From Anaerolineales bacterium UBA6055 (GTDB lineage: Bacteria > Chloroflexota > Anaerolineae > Aggregatilineales > Phototrophicaceae): a stretch of 64,000 bases of DNA. A program made the position numbers and the translations under genes. The stretch spans positions 310,001 to 374,000 of the forward strand of contig DIYL01000015.1 in assembly GCA_002428985.1 (NCBI GenBank). Reading direction: 5' to 3'. This document shows positions 26,641-36,267 of the stretch, in pieces. The first letter of the stretch is position 1. The number at the start of each line of letters is the position of its first letter. The notes under the pieces were generated by a model. It saw nothing but the letters and a program-made list of their open reading frames with translations. It made no database searches and had not been told where the DNA came from.

Positions 26641-27999
26641 TTATTTTTCAGGTCGTTGATGCCGAAGCGGGCTATCACCAATTCCTGGATACATTCGTAA
26701 AAAGCCCCATACACCACGAATACCAATCCACAATACAGTAACCCACCAAACCCATGTGAACGCATCGGGATGATCAATCGGGATAAATTGTAAGCCAATC
26801 AACCCAGTGACACTTGCCATAATCATGCCGTTACGCAAGAATCCATAATCACTTGTCCCCCAATGAATCCCATCTGTGATAAACGCTATCGAGTTCAAGG
26901 GTTGAGAGATACTAGCTATAATCCACGCCCCAAGGAATACACCAACAGCATCTGCAGGAACAAATGTCGAGATAACTAGGTCTGTCGTCAACAGCATACC
27001 AATAGTCAGTACAATCCCTGTTCCTAAACTCCAAATCGTTGTTATCCATGCCACTCGTCTAGCATAATCAAAGCGATCTGAACCATAAAAATAACCGACT
27101 AAGCTTTGTGCAGTTGTCGCAAATGCCTCAAGCACTAGTGCCGTGAAGAACCAAACTTGACGTATCACTTGATGCGCTGCCCCTGCTTCATCACCAATTT
27201 GTGTTGCAACGCGGGTCGCAATCAATAAAAATAATGTAAGCAATCCAGAACGAATGAATAGATCACGACCAATCTTAATGAGATTAATCCCATCACTCAA
27301 ATTCACATCTCGCGTAAATCCAAGTCTACGTTGGATCACCCACAGCATCCAACCAGCACCAATCCATTGGGCAACAGCACTCGCCAATGCTGCCCCGCCC
27401 ACATCCATCGCCGGAATAAATGCCCATCCGAAAATAAACAGATAGTCAAGCACAATATTTGTAATATTAATTATCAACGCAATCCACAACGGTGTCTGCA
27501 TATCTTGTATACCACGTAGCGCACCAAAACCAACAATGGTGATGATGACCGCCGGAGCACCGAGTAAACGGACTCGAATATATAATGTCGCTTCATCCAA
27601 TACAGCACCATCGGCACCAAGCAATCCAGCAAACGTTGGCGCACCGAATAGCAATAAAACAACCAGTCCAAAGCTAATCATCACACCCATAATCATTGCT
27701 AAACTGACTGCTTTAATTGCCGCCTCACGGTTGCCCTGCCCATATGTCTGGGCGACCTCAGTCTGTGTGCCGATACCTAGAAAACCAAAAACCCAGAACA
27801 CTGACGACAACGCACCTGTCCCAACACCTAACGCTGCTAACGACACAGTTCCTAATTGCGCCACAAATCCGGTATCAATTAACCCTGTCACTGGTTCGGC
27901 AATCAATGCTAACAAGACCGGGAAAGATAGTCCGATAATTGTACGATTTGGACGGCTCAGAAACGGATGATTTTCCGGCGTAGTTTTGCTTTTTTCCAT
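26641..27999 (-). CDS. MATE-family (DinF-like) efflux transporter
   Basis: This 452-residue integral membrane protein has about 12 helices in two homologous halves. The first half includes LIAEPVTGLIDTGFVAQLGT and the GIGTQTEVAQTYGQGN loop; the second half repeats the pattern around VLEAFATTAQSLVGYFYG. These match the DinF branch of MATE sodium- or proton-coupled exporters. The substrate is unknown. The ATG at 27999 gives the usual family length. It follows the YkgJ gene on the same strand, with a 33-base gap. Confidence 0.92.
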   Translation of the reverse strand: MEKSKTTPENHPFLSRPNRTIIGLSFPVLLALIAEPVTGLIDTGFVAQLGTVSLAALGVGTGALSSVFWVFGFLGIGTQTEVAQTYGQGNREAAIKAVSLAMIMGVMISFGLVVLLLFGAPTFAGLLGADGAVLDEATLYIRVRLLGAPAVIITIVGFGALRGIQDMQTPLWIALIINITNIVLDYLFIFGWAFIPAMDVGGAALASAVAQWIGAGWMLWVIQRRLGFTRDVNLSDGINLIKIGRDLFIRSGLLTLFLLIATRVATQIGDEAGAAHQVIRQVWFFTALVLEAFATTAQSLVGYFYGSDRFDYARRVAWITTIWSLGTGIVLTIGMLLTTDLVISTFVPADAVGVFLGAWIIASISQPLNSIAFITDGIHWGTSDYGFLRNGMIMASVTGLIGLQFIPIDHPDAFTWVWWVTVLWIGIRGVWGFLRMYPGIGDSPLRHQRPEK

Positions 28000-28032
28000 G
28001 TTCTATCTTTCAGGGCTGTGTGAGTGAGAGAG

Positions 28033-28557
28033 TTAGTATAAATCGTTGATACGCTTATAAAGTGTCAACAACACATTAAATATAATGGGGCAATATTCAG
28101 CCCCCTCGCGAATTTCATCTATCGTCCAACGAAAATCCGGCGTCATTACAGGGTAAGTACGGCAACTATTGGGGCGATACTCGTAGACTGTACATAGTTT
28201 ATTTTTCAAGAATACGCACGGGCTTGTTTTAAACTTGCCCCATTCATCCTCTTTCTGGGCTGCTTCGCGATCAATATAGGTCGTTATAATGCTATCAAGT
28301 GACACATCAATCCCACTAGCCAATCGCTTAGCATCATCTTCGGTCAGATACACACCCAAAGAGCTACAGCAATTGGCACATTGCGTACAATCTATACCAG
28401 CCACAATTGGTTCTGCAATCTGATCAACCCAGCTATCAATGTCTTCATCCGAGACTTCCACATGAAAATCCAGCATATAGCTCAAGACTTCAAAATCATC
28501 CCGATGTTGTTCAGCGAGGATTTTTAATTGATCAAGGTCGGTTACATAATCAGTCAT
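28033..28557 (-). CDS. YkgJ-family cysteine-cluster (putative Fe-S) protein
   Basis: This 174-residue protein has the cysteine pattern IDCTQCANCCSSLGVYLT, then SPCVFLKNKLCTVYEYRPNSCRTYP, and a late C in GAEYCPIIF. This is the CxxCxxCC...C...C arrangement of the YkgJ/UPF0153 family, proposed to hold an Fe-S or zinc cluster. The N-terminal 60 residues are helical and acidic. ATG 28557 is preferred and overlaps the end of the ADP-ribosylglycohydrolase gene by eight bases; ATG 28566 is an alternative. The two are therefore probably co-translated. Confidence 0.88.
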   Translation of the reverse strand: MTDYVTDLDQLKILAEQHRDDFEVLSYMLDFHVEVSDEDIDSWVDQIAEPIVAGIDCTQCANCCSSLGVYLTEDDAKRLASGIDVSLDSIITTYIDREAAQKEDEWGKFKTSPCVFLKNKLCTVYEYRPNSCRTYPVMTPDFRWTIDEIREGAEYCPIIFNVLLTLYKRINDLY

Positions 28558-29461
28558 ACAAGTCATCAATCCATTTCGGTAACGGTTCACGCGAGGCTAT
28601 CCATTGTTGTGGAATCCCATCTAAACCAACATATCCAGCTATAATTCCACCAGCAATCGCGCAGTTTGTATCGCGATCCCCTAATGCACTAACAACTGTC
28701 CACATCGCTTCTTTAAAATTATCATATTGACGAGAAACACACCAAATTGCGAATGGCACAGTATCAACCGCCAAAAGTTTACTACCATTGCCAAGTGCAG
28801 AGACAGCTAATCGAACGGACGCTGAATCAGGTAGATTCAAAGCCAACTGTAGCTTGGCTCGAACTTCGCTATCAGGAACATGATCGATTATCTGCTGTAT
28901 AAAGTCATTTTGTATCAGTTTAGTTTTGCCAGAATATCGAAACATCAAAGCTGACGCAACAGCAACGGCGATTGCACCTGCTATCGCTTCGTTATTCATA
29001 TGTGTCACTTCAGATGACAATTGCGCTTGCTCGACAACAACTGATAAATTATCGTAAAAATATGCCCCAAGTGGTGCAACGCGCATTGCTGAACCGTTTC
29101 CTGCAGATCCCATTCCACCGTATCGAGCTTGACTCAGTTCTCGCCAATCACCACCGTCCTGAATGTCGATAAGTTGCCGTAATGCTCCAGCGCCATAGCC
29201 CCGCGATTTATCCAAACGCTTAGCAAAACTATTCGCCAACGCGTCCTGATCAATTTCACCGTGTGTATAGAGAACTTCAACAATAGACATCGCCATCAAC
29301 GCATCATCAGTATATTTCCACATGACTTGAGGTAACTCACGATTATTTATGGCTTCTAAAGCATCGTCTTCATGCATAAAAAATTGGTCGCCAAACGCAT
29401 CCCCAACTGACAAACTCTCTAATGCGATTCGTGCATTAACTAGACGTTTATGCTTGTCCAA
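28550..29461 (-). CDS. ADP-ribosylglycohydrolase family protein (DraG-like)
   Basis: This protein of about 303 residues binds two magnesium ions and hydrolyses ADP-ribose from modified targets. Family marks are SLSVGDAFGDQFF near the N-terminus, WKYTDDALMAMSIVEVL (the TDD metal site), GSAGNGSAMRVAPLGAYF, EVTHMNNEAIAGA and GDRDTNCAIAGGIIAGYVG (the second metal site, D-x-D-T-N). TTG at 29461 has GGAG six bases upstream and starts the protein just before the conserved N-terminus; ATG at 29485 or 29491 is possible. It overlaps fmt by 14 bases. The substrate (protein, nucleic acid or small molecule) is not predictable. Confidence 0.9.
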   Translation of the reverse strand: MDKHKRLVNARIALESLSVGDAFGDQFFMHEDDALEAINNRELPQVMWKYTDDALMAMSIVEVLYTHGEIDQDALANSFAKRLDKSRGYGAGALRQLIDIQDGGDWRELSQARYGGMGSAGNGSAMRVAPLGAYFYDNLSVVVEQAQLSSEVTHMNNEAIAGAIAVAVASALMFRYSGKTKLIQNDFIQQIIDHVPDSEVRAKLQLALNLPDSASVRLAVSALGNGSKLLAVDTVPFAIWCVSRQYDNFKEAMWTVVSALGDRDTNCAIAGGIIAGYVGLDGIPQQWIASREPLPKWIDDLYD

Positions 29462-30374
29462 GTTTTGCTCCGATAAAGTCACCATAACCATTAGCGAAGT
29501 CCGTAATCGACATACGTTTTTTACCAGATAACTGCACTTCATCGGGATAATATAATCCGTCGCCCGTTCCTATTGCGATCTGACCATTTTTCTCAATAAC
29601 GAGTCCAGCATCGGCTGTTCCTTCACCGTCATTGCCTGAATGAATTTTCAACTGTTTGCCATCCCAAAATGTGAAAGTACCCGGCCACGGGGTAAATGCA
29701 CGAACCAATCGCTCAATTGACTGCGCCGAGGATGACCAGTCAATATTGCCCTCTTCTTTTTTGATTTGACCTGCGTATGTCACTAAAGTTTCATCTTGTT
29801 CTTGTGGTTTAACCTCACCAGACAAATACTTCGGGAGAATTTCAATCAATAATTCTCCGCCGATAGGTGCTAATTTATCATGTAGCGACTGTCCCGTCTC
29901 GTCAGTAGCAATTTTGATTACGTGCTTGGTTAACATGGGTCCAGTATCCAACCCAGCATCCATAATCATAATCGTGATACCTGTGTCATCATCACCTTCT
30001 CGGATCGCTGCGTGAATCGGGGCTGCACCACGCCAACGTGGCAACAGTGACGCATGAACATTAATCGACGCATGCTTTGGTAAATCAAGCACTTCCTGCG
30101 GCAAAATCTGGCCAAACGCAGCAACAATATAAAAATCAGCATCCCACTGCTTAAGTTCAGCAATGGCTTCGGGCTTACGAATTTTCTGAGGTTGGAACAC
30201 GGGAATACCAGCTTCAACCGCAACTTCTTTGATCGGAGATTGGCGGATTTTATTCTTGCGCCCTGCCGGACGATCAGGTTGTGTCACAACCCCAATGACA
30301 TCGTGGTGTTCAATCAGTGCTTTAAGTGTTGGGACTGCAAAATCCGGTGTGCCCATGAAGACAATTTTTGCCAT
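29448..30374 (-). CDS. fmt: Methionyl-tRNA formyltransferase
   Basis: This 308-residue enzyme formylates initiator Met-tRNA using 10-formyl-tetrahydrofolate. It has MGTPDFAVPTLKAL at the N-terminus, VTQPDRPAGRKNKI, the catalytic SINVHASLLPRWRGAAPI (Asn and His) and MDAGLDTGPML (Asp), followed by the C-terminal tRNA-binding beta-barrel from about residue 210. It heads a minus-strand run with the ADP-ribosylglycohydrolase and YkgJ genes, and is divergent from recJ 74 bases away. Confidence 0.97.
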   Translation of the reverse strand: MAKIVFMGTPDFAVPTLKALIEHHDVIGVVTQPDRPAGRKNKIRQSPIKEVAVEAGIPVFQPQKIRKPEAIAELKQWDADFYIVAAFGQILPQEVLDLPKHASINVHASLLPRWRGAAPIHAAIREGDDDTGITIMIMDAGLDTGPMLTKHVIKIATDETGQSLHDKLAPIGGELLIEILPKYLSGEVKPQEQDETLVTYAGQIKKEEGNIDWSSSAQSIERLVRAFTPWPGTFTFWDGKQLKIHSGNDGEGTADAGLVIEKNGQIAIGTGDGLYYPDEVQLSGKKRMSITDFANGYGDFIGAKLGQA

Positions 30375-30448
30375 AGCGTGACTTGTTCCTTATAGTTGAA
30401 GATGGTAGTATCGACATATTATTTTAAAGAATGTTTTGGATACAGTCT

Positions 30449-32161
30449 ATGATACAAAAGGAATGGGTCGTTGCGCGTCCCGCACCCACATCCCACTTAC
30501 ATCAATATGATGTCAACCCCATCCTCGCCCAGATCTTGTTCAATCGTGGTTTCGAAGACCCTGATGATGCCCAAAAATTTCTATATGATCGCGACCTACG
30601 CGGTGAAGACCCATACAAAATGAAAGATATGGAAAAAGCTGTAGATCGGATTGTCGACGCAATTGATCATCACGAACCAATGGTCGTTTACGGTGATTTT
30701 GACGCAGATGGTGTCACCTCTACCACGTTAATGATGCAAGTCTTGACTGAACTCGGTGCAGATGTCATGCCATATATCCCTGATCGCATCGAAGAGGGTT
30801 ATGGATTAAACACACCTGCCCTCGAATCACTTGCAGAACAGGGTAAAAAACTCATTGTAACAGTCGATTGTGGTATTCGTTCAGTTGATGATGTAATTGC
30901 AGGTATGGAAGCTGGACTCGATATTATTATCACCGACCATCACTCGATTGGCCCAGATATTCCACCAGCACTCGCCGTTGTTAATCCACAGCAACAAGAT
31001 TGTGAGGGCAATCCACGGTTAGCAGGTGTCGGGGTTGCGTATATGCTAGCAAAAGCCTTGTTATTGCATCGCTGGCGTACCGATCGTCACAACTATCCCA
31101 AAATCCGTGAATCCGATCTTTTGGATTTGGTCGCAGTCGGTACAGTCGCCGACATTATGGCACTCAACTCCAGTCTCAATCGTCGCCTTGTCACACATGG
31201 TTTGAACACCATTAACGAGATGCGTCGCCCCGGTATCGAGGCACTAGCAAAAGTTGCAGGACTTAAGGCAGGAAAAATCACTGCAATGGATATCGGATTC
31301 GGTTTAGGTCCACGCATTAATGCTGCTGGACGACTCGATTCTGCCATGATTGCTGTCAATATGTTACTATCGCAAACTCTGCAAGAAGCCATCCCATATG
31401 CAAAAAACTTACAGGAACTCAATTTAGAGCGCCAAAATCTCACGCGTCAAGCACAAGCTGTCATTAGTCAACAGATTGAAGATAACGATGACGTTCGATT
31501 AATTTTTGCGGGAGATTCTAGTTTCCAACCCGGCATTGTAGGACTTGTTGCTGGACGCTTAACCGAGCAGTATTATCGTCCCGCTGTCGTCTTAGAATTC
31601 GGTGATGAAGAAAGTCGTGCATCCTGCCGTAGTATTCCAGAATTTAATATTACACAGGCACTTGATGAATGTGCAGATCTGTTGGTGCGTCATGGTGGAC
31701 ATGCAATGGCAGCAGGTTTCACTGTGAAAAATGAAAATATTGACAGACTCCGCCAAGAACTAAAAAATAAGGCCCAACAAGCTCTAGATGGGCAAGATTT
31801 AGTAAGAACACTCTATATCGACACAGAGCTTAGTATCAATCAACTCAATGAAAAATTAGTCAAAGAGCTACAAATTCTTGAGCCAACGGGGCACGAAAAT
31901 AAACCCGCAAGCTTCATCACAAAGAATATGCCTGTTCTCGAATGTCGCACGGTAGGCAAAGAAAAAAAACACCTCAAAGTCAAACTAGGAAGAAACGGTT
32001 TACCGCCAGTTGATGGGATTGGTTTTGGCTTGGGTTCATGGGAAGGGAACATGCCCAAACGCATTGATGCTGCCTTCAATTTAGAAATGAATGAATGGAA
32101 CGGCAGAAGCAGCTTACAAATGAGACTTCTGGATATTCGCCCTGCTGAGGTTGGTGTATGA
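30449..32161 (+). CDS. recJ: Single-stranded-DNA-specific exonuclease RecJ
   Basis: This protein of about 570 residues is a 5'-3' ssDNA exonuclease of the DHH superfamily, used in recombination and mismatch repair. Motifs in order are VVYGDFDADGVTST, VTVDCGIRSVDDV, ITDHHSIG (DHH), GVGVAYMLAKAL, GLGPRINAAGRLDSA, and DHHA1 with RHGGHAMAAGFTV. A C-terminal OB-like domain completes the protein. ATG 30449 (MIQKEWVV) is preferred; ATG 30431 would add six residues. Its last codons overlap the next gene as ATGA. mutS lies in the same region on the other strand. Confidence 0.95.
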   Translation: MIQKEWVVARPAPTSHLHQYDVNPILAQILFNRGFEDPDDAQKFLYDRDLRGEDPYKMKDMEKAVDRIVDAIDHHEPMVVYGDFDADGVTSTTLMMQVLTELGADVMPYIPDRIEEGYGLNTPALESLAEQGKKLIVTVDCGIRSVDDVIAGMEAGLDIIITDHHSIGPDIPPALAVVNPQQQDCEGNPRLAGVGVAYMLAKALLLHRWRTDRHNYPKIRESDLLDLVAVGTVADIMALNSSLNRRLVTHGLNTINEMRRPGIEALAKVAGLKAGKITAMDIGFGLGPRINAAGRLDSAMIAVNMLLSQTLQEAIPYAKNLQELNLERQNLTRQAQAVISQQIEDNDDVRLIFAGDSSFQPGIVGLVAGRLTEQYYRPAVVLEFGDEESRASCRSIPEFNITQALDECADLLVRHGGHAMAAGFTVKNENIDRLRQELKNKAQQALDGQDLVRTLYIDTELSINQLNEKLVKELQILEPTGHENKPASFITKNMPVLECRTVGKEKKHLKVKLGRNGLPPVDGIGFGLGSWEGNMPKRIDAAFNLEMNEWNGRSSLQMRLLDIRPAEVGV

Positions 32162-33546
32162 AAACACTCATCATTATCATCTTACTGAGTATCACCCTAG
32201 CTGTCACAGCCCAATCCGATGAATTACCAGATTCAACCAAACGGTTTGGGATTGTAGAAGGCTTCTGGATGTCCGACCTCGCCTGTGATTTAGGTGTCGG
32301 TTGGGAGCGCATTATATTTGATTGGTCACAACATCAACCGGAAAGTGCCGACGATTGGCACACACTTAACGTAGATGATCGCTGGCTAAAAAATGCAAGT
32401 AGGTGTCATCGTGAAGTTGTCGCTATTCTAAAAAATACACCACAATGGGCAACAGATGGCACAGCCGGTATCGGTGTACCACGTGGACTCGATCAGCCGA
32501 TTGATAGTCCCGATAATGTCTGGGCAAATTTCATCCGCAAAGCTGTCGATTATTATGCAAGTCGTGGTGTAAATCACTTCATCATCTGGAATGAACCAGA
32601 CATCTCAGAAGATACTTATGGCTATGAATTTGAAGGCGAGCTCGAAGACTACTTCATGATGCTTAAAGTGGCTTACTTAGTAGCGAACGAGACAAATCCA
32701 TCAGCACAGATTCATCTAGCTGGCACAACATATTGGCATGATGTAAATGAAGGACGCACCCCTTTTATGGAGCGGCTCATGGATCGCATTCTGGAAGATA
32801 ACGACGCACAAGCCAACGGATATTATTTTGACACCCTCAGCTTACATATTTACTTCCGTACCGAGACAGTTGCGGAAATCGTGGGTATTATGCGCGATCT
32901 ATTAGATTCACGCGGGATGACAGAACAAACCATTTGGATAAATGAAACAAATGCTGCCCCGACCGATGATCCAGAATGGCAGGTTATCCGTCCTGTTTTC
33001 CAACTTGACCTTGACCAACAAGCGTCGTATATTGTGCAAGCAAGTGCACTGGCATTAGCAAGTGGTGTTGAACGCATAGCCGTCTATAAGTTATTCGATC
33101 AAAATTTACCTGCTGGAGCAGAGTCGTTTGGGATTACAGTCCCATCAACAGGTCAACCTCGTCCAGCCTATTATGCATATCGGATGGTCGTAGAACATTT
33201 TGCCGACATCACATCTGCTGAATGGATTACAACAGATGAAGTAAGCCTCGTACAAATGCAGGTAGATGATAATCATATGATGACAGTCTTATGGGCACGG
33301 GAAGATACGCCTGTCACAATTGATATCACGACAACAAGTGATAAAGCCTATTTGATGGATTCTTATGGCAATATGACATTGATGCGAGCAACTGATGATC
33401 TGTATACACTACAACTAGAACCAGCACAATGTAATGAAACCGATGGCTGTTTTATAGGCGGTAATGTAAGTATTTTGGTACAACCCGTTGACACAATCAC
33501 CATCACACAAACAACACCGAATACAATCACAATTTTTGAAAGTTAA
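32158..33546 (+). CDS. Secreted glycoside hydrolase-like protein (GH-A clan type)
   Basis: This 462-residue protein has a signal peptide (about 1-18, TLIIIILLSITLAVTAQS) and a TIM-barrel-type domain. The acid/base glutamate motif is FIIWNEPD near residue 145; the likely nucleophile is in TIWINETNA near 260. These are the two marks of clan GH-A enzymes such as GH39/GH5, but I cannot choose a family or substrate. The C-terminal 80 residues look beta-rich. The start overlaps the recJ stop as ATGA, so it is coupled to recJ despite the unrelated role. A similar secreted protein is encoded at 44611. Confidence 0.75.
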   Translation: MKTLIIIILLSITLAVTAQSDELPDSTKRFGIVEGFWMSDLACDLGVGWERIIFDWSQHQPESADDWHTLNVDDRWLKNASRCHREVVAILKNTPQWATDGTAGIGVPRGLDQPIDSPDNVWANFIRKAVDYYASRGVNHFIIWNEPDISEDTYGYEFEGELEDYFMMLKVAYLVANETNPSAQIHLAGTTYWHDVNEGRTPFMERLMDRILEDNDAQANGYYFDTLSLHIYFRTETVAEIVGIMRDLLDSRGMTEQTIWINETNAAPTDDPEWQVIRPVFQLDLDQQASYIVQASALALASGVERIAVYKLFDQNLPAGAESFGITVPSTGQPRPAYYAYRMVVEHFADITSAEWITTDEVSLVQMQVDDNHMMTVLWAREDTPVTIDITTTSDKAYLMDSYGNMTLMRATDDLYTLQLEPAQCNETDGCFIGGNVSILVQPVDTITITQTTPNTITIFES

Positions 33547-33559
33547 CAGGGGGACTACC

Positions 33560-34636
33560 TTGGAAGAAAAAACAAAACGCGAAGCCGGAGAATTAAAATT
33601 CTCATACGGCGGACAAGCAGTGATCGAAGGCGTAATGATGCGTGGTGCACATTCTATGGCAGTAGCAGTGCGTGATCCGAATGGTCAAATCGTCGTACAT
33701 GAACAACCACTGAGCGCGACACTCTATCGTGGACGTATCGCACGTACTCCCTTCTTGCGTGGGCTCATTGGTTTGTGGGATGCTATGGGGCTTGGTATCC
33801 GTGCACTTATGTGGTCTGCAGATGTGGCACTCGATGAAGAAGAAGATGTTAGTTTTAATGGTCCAATTGGTTGGGCAACGATTGCATTCTCTCTGTTGAT
33901 TGGTGTAGGTCTATTTTTCTTGTTGCCAACGACCGCCGCCACAGGCATTGGTAACGCACTTGGCCTAAGTACGACAGCCGACGAAATCATCATTGATGAA
34001 AACGGCAATGAAGTTATTGTGGAAGGTGCAAGTAGCAACTTCCTTGCATATGAAGCATTGCCTATTGGGTTTGATGCCTTTGTTATCAATCTGATTGAAG
34101 GGTTTGTACAACTTGGCATTTTGGTCGTCTATATCTGGTTTGTCGGTCGAACAACTGATGGTAAACGTATCTTTTCATATCATGGTGCAGAGCATAAGAC
34201 GATCAACGCCTATGAAGCTGGTGACGAACTCACACCAGAAATTGTGAGTAAATATCCGATTGAACATCCTCGCTGTGGTACAGCCTTCTTATTGACCGTT
34301 GTCTTTGTTAGTGTGTTTATCTTCTCGTTGATCGGTCGTCCGCCATTTGCATTGTTAATTTTGTCACGTGTGTTATTTATTCCAATTATCGCAGGTGTTG
34401 CTTACGAGTTTTTGAAATACACAGCGTCCAACCTCGATAAGCCTTGGATTCGCTTCATGATTAAGCCTAATTTGGCGCTCCAACACCTCACTACCAACGA
34501 CCCATCACTTGATATGATTGAAGTAGCCATTACCTCCTTCAAACGCGTCTTATTATCTGAAGGTATCATCACAGAAGAAGAGGCTGAAATCCCACCGGCT
34601 AATCCAGAGGTTGCTTATTCGCCAGGTGGTGACTAG
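33560..34636 (+). CDS. DUF1385 (YqhQ-like) membrane protein
   Basis: This 358-residue protein of the DUF1385 family has the N-terminal GGQAVIEGVMMRGAHSMAVAV, the central FSYHGAEHKTINAYEAG and HPRCGTAFLLTVVFVSVFIF. The conserved His/Glu/Cys residues suggest metal binding, and several transmembrane helices lie at about 110-140, 180-205 and 240-300. TTG 33560 is chosen because AGGGGGA stands five bases upstream; a start at 33488 would lie inside the preceding gene. The biochemical function of the family is not established. Confidence 0.9.
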   Translation: MEEKTKREAGELKFSYGGQAVIEGVMMRGAHSMAVAVRDPNGQIVVHEQPLSATLYRGRIARTPFLRGLIGLWDAMGLGIRALMWSADVALDEEEDVSFNGPIGWATIAFSLLIGVGLFFLLPTTAATGIGNALGLSTTADEIIIDENGNEVIVEGASSNFLAYEALPIGFDAFVINLIEGFVQLGILVVYIWFVGRTTDGKRIFSYHGAEHKTINAYEAGDELTPEIVSKYPIEHPRCGTAFLLTVVFVSVFIFSLIGRPPFALLILSRVLFIPIIAGVAYEFLKYTASNLDKPWIRFMIKPNLALQHLTTNDPSLDMIEVAITSFKRVLLSEGIITEEEAEIPPANPEVAYSPGGD

Positions 34637-34665
34637 GGTCTGCCCAAACGCAATAAGGCTGTCAC

Positions 34666-36267
34666 ATGTTACAAAAACTTTCAAATTTACAAATGAAACA
34701 TTGGGCATGGGTTATCCCGATTTTGTTACTGGCGACAGTCCTTATTTTTACCCATCTGACCACCGATGCCTATTGGGCTGACGAAGGGGCTACACTTCGA
34801 AATATTGGCGCACCACCCTATCCAACCCGTACCATGCAAGATTTAGTGTTCCACATGGGGTTATCTGAATGGCCACCGGCTTACTTTATCAGTGTACTAG
34901 CATGGGGTAACGCAGTTGGCTGGTCGGAATTTGCCACACGCTACCTTGGCTTACTGATCAGCATCCTCTCGATTGCATTGATGTATCGTCTTGGCCGTAT
35001 GATGTACCGACCACAAACCGGACTTATTGCTGCATTTTTGCTTGCAACATCAGTCTATTTCATATTTTATGCCCATGAACTCCGAGGTTATACCTTATAC
35101 ATACTCCTCACCATTACTTCCATTTTCTTGTATTGGTATATTATTCACCGACAATCTGTCTCAATTAAAGCACTCATAGCGTTTGTCATTTCATGCATTT
35201 TGTTGATATACACCCATTATATGGCAATTTGTATCTTCGCAACCATTGGACAATATCACTTACTCTTTGGTAGGCGTTATAACAATTGGAAAAAAGTATT
35301 TGTAAGTCTTGCGGTCGTTTCCATTGCCTATTTACCATGGTTGGCAATTGCTATTCTCAACGTTTTAGAAGTATCACGCTGGGAAGGCGGTCAGACAGCT
35401 CAAGTTCTCGTTGCAACACTCGTCAACAGTACAAGTAACACACTGTGGTTCGTTGCAATTGCCGCACTACTTGCATCGCTGTTTTTTTGTCGAACGCGTG
35501 CAACACTTTCACTCTGGTTTATTGCTCTAATATCTTTAGCAGTTATCTTAGGTGCTAATGCCGTCAGCCCATTTATCTTTAATGCGCGTCATACTATTGG
35601 AGCATTGCCATTCCTGATATTATTGATTGCTGTTGGGTTAAATTACCAACCTTATGCAACGCACCTTGTGACAATTCTAGTCCTTTGTATTTGGATGAGT
35701 TCTGGTATCTGGCTCAATCGAAATTTGGATTATCCTCAGTCCTTACCTGGTTCAACCGAGTCTATCCCAATCGAAACTATGCACACGGCACGCAACGTAG
35801 TAGATACCTGCGTCCAACCAGAAGATACAATTGTAACCTTCCTAACGCGCGGTAACGGCAACTGGGATGAGCATGTTCTTGTATATTATCTCGCCGATGA
35901 AGATGATCGTTATAATCTTGCGCTCGCAAATTTTTTAACCCACATTGACACCTCTCACCCACCAGTCGATAATGTCACCCCTTTTGAAACTCGATTTCAA
36001 AACCTAACCGAGAATTCTCAAAGTACGTGGGTCTTGGTTTCACCATTTGCACGCCCCCAGCCACAATTAGCACAAACAGGGGCACTACTGACAGAAGCAT
36101 ATGCGTCTTGTGGGCAAATCATTGACACACTATTTTTTAGTGCCTATCTGTATCAGAACACAGCGGATGTATCTTGTAATCTACCGTTGATTAACCCACA
36201 ATCTCTGCCAAACTGTTCGACCAATTTACTAGAAGATTTCTTTGAAACAGAAACCTTACAAAACTAA
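34666..36267 (+). CDS. GT-C membrane glycosyltransferase (PMT/GT39-like)
   Basis: This 533-residue polytopic membrane protein begins with a helix at 12-30 and then TTDAYWADEGATLRNIG, the acidic loop of GT-C enzymes that use polyprenyl-phosphate sugars. About ten further helices follow to residue 350, and a soluble domain of about 150 residues ends the protein. The pattern YFIFYAHELRGYTLYILLT after the third helix is typical of the PMT_2 group. The acceptor is unknown. Its TAA interlocks with the stop of the convergent methyltransferase gene. Confidence 0.85.
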   Translation: MLQKLSNLQMKHWAWVIPILLLATVLIFTHLTTDAYWADEGATLRNIGAPPYPTRTMQDLVFHMGLSEWPPAYFISVLAWGNAVGWSEFATRYLGLLISILSIALMYRLGRMMYRPQTGLIAAFLLATSVYFIFYAHELRGYTLYILLTITSIFLYWYIIHRQSVSIKALIAFVISCILLIYTHYMAICIFATIGQYHLLFGRRYNNWKKVFVSLAVVSIAYLPWLAIAILNVLEVSRWEGGQTAQVLVATLVNSTSNTLWFVAIAALLASLFFCRTRATLSLWFIALISLAVILGANAVSPFIFNARHTIGALPFLILLIAVGLNYQPYATHLVTILVLCIWMSSGIWLNRNLDYPQSLPGSTESIPIETMHTARNVVDTCVQPEDTIVTFLTRGNGNWDEHVLVYYLADEDDRYNLALANFLTHIDTSHPPVDNVTPFETRFQNLTENSQSTWVLVSPFARPQPQLAQTGALLTEAYASCGQIIDTLFFSAYLYQNTADVSCNLPLINPQSLPNCSTNLLEDFFETETLQN

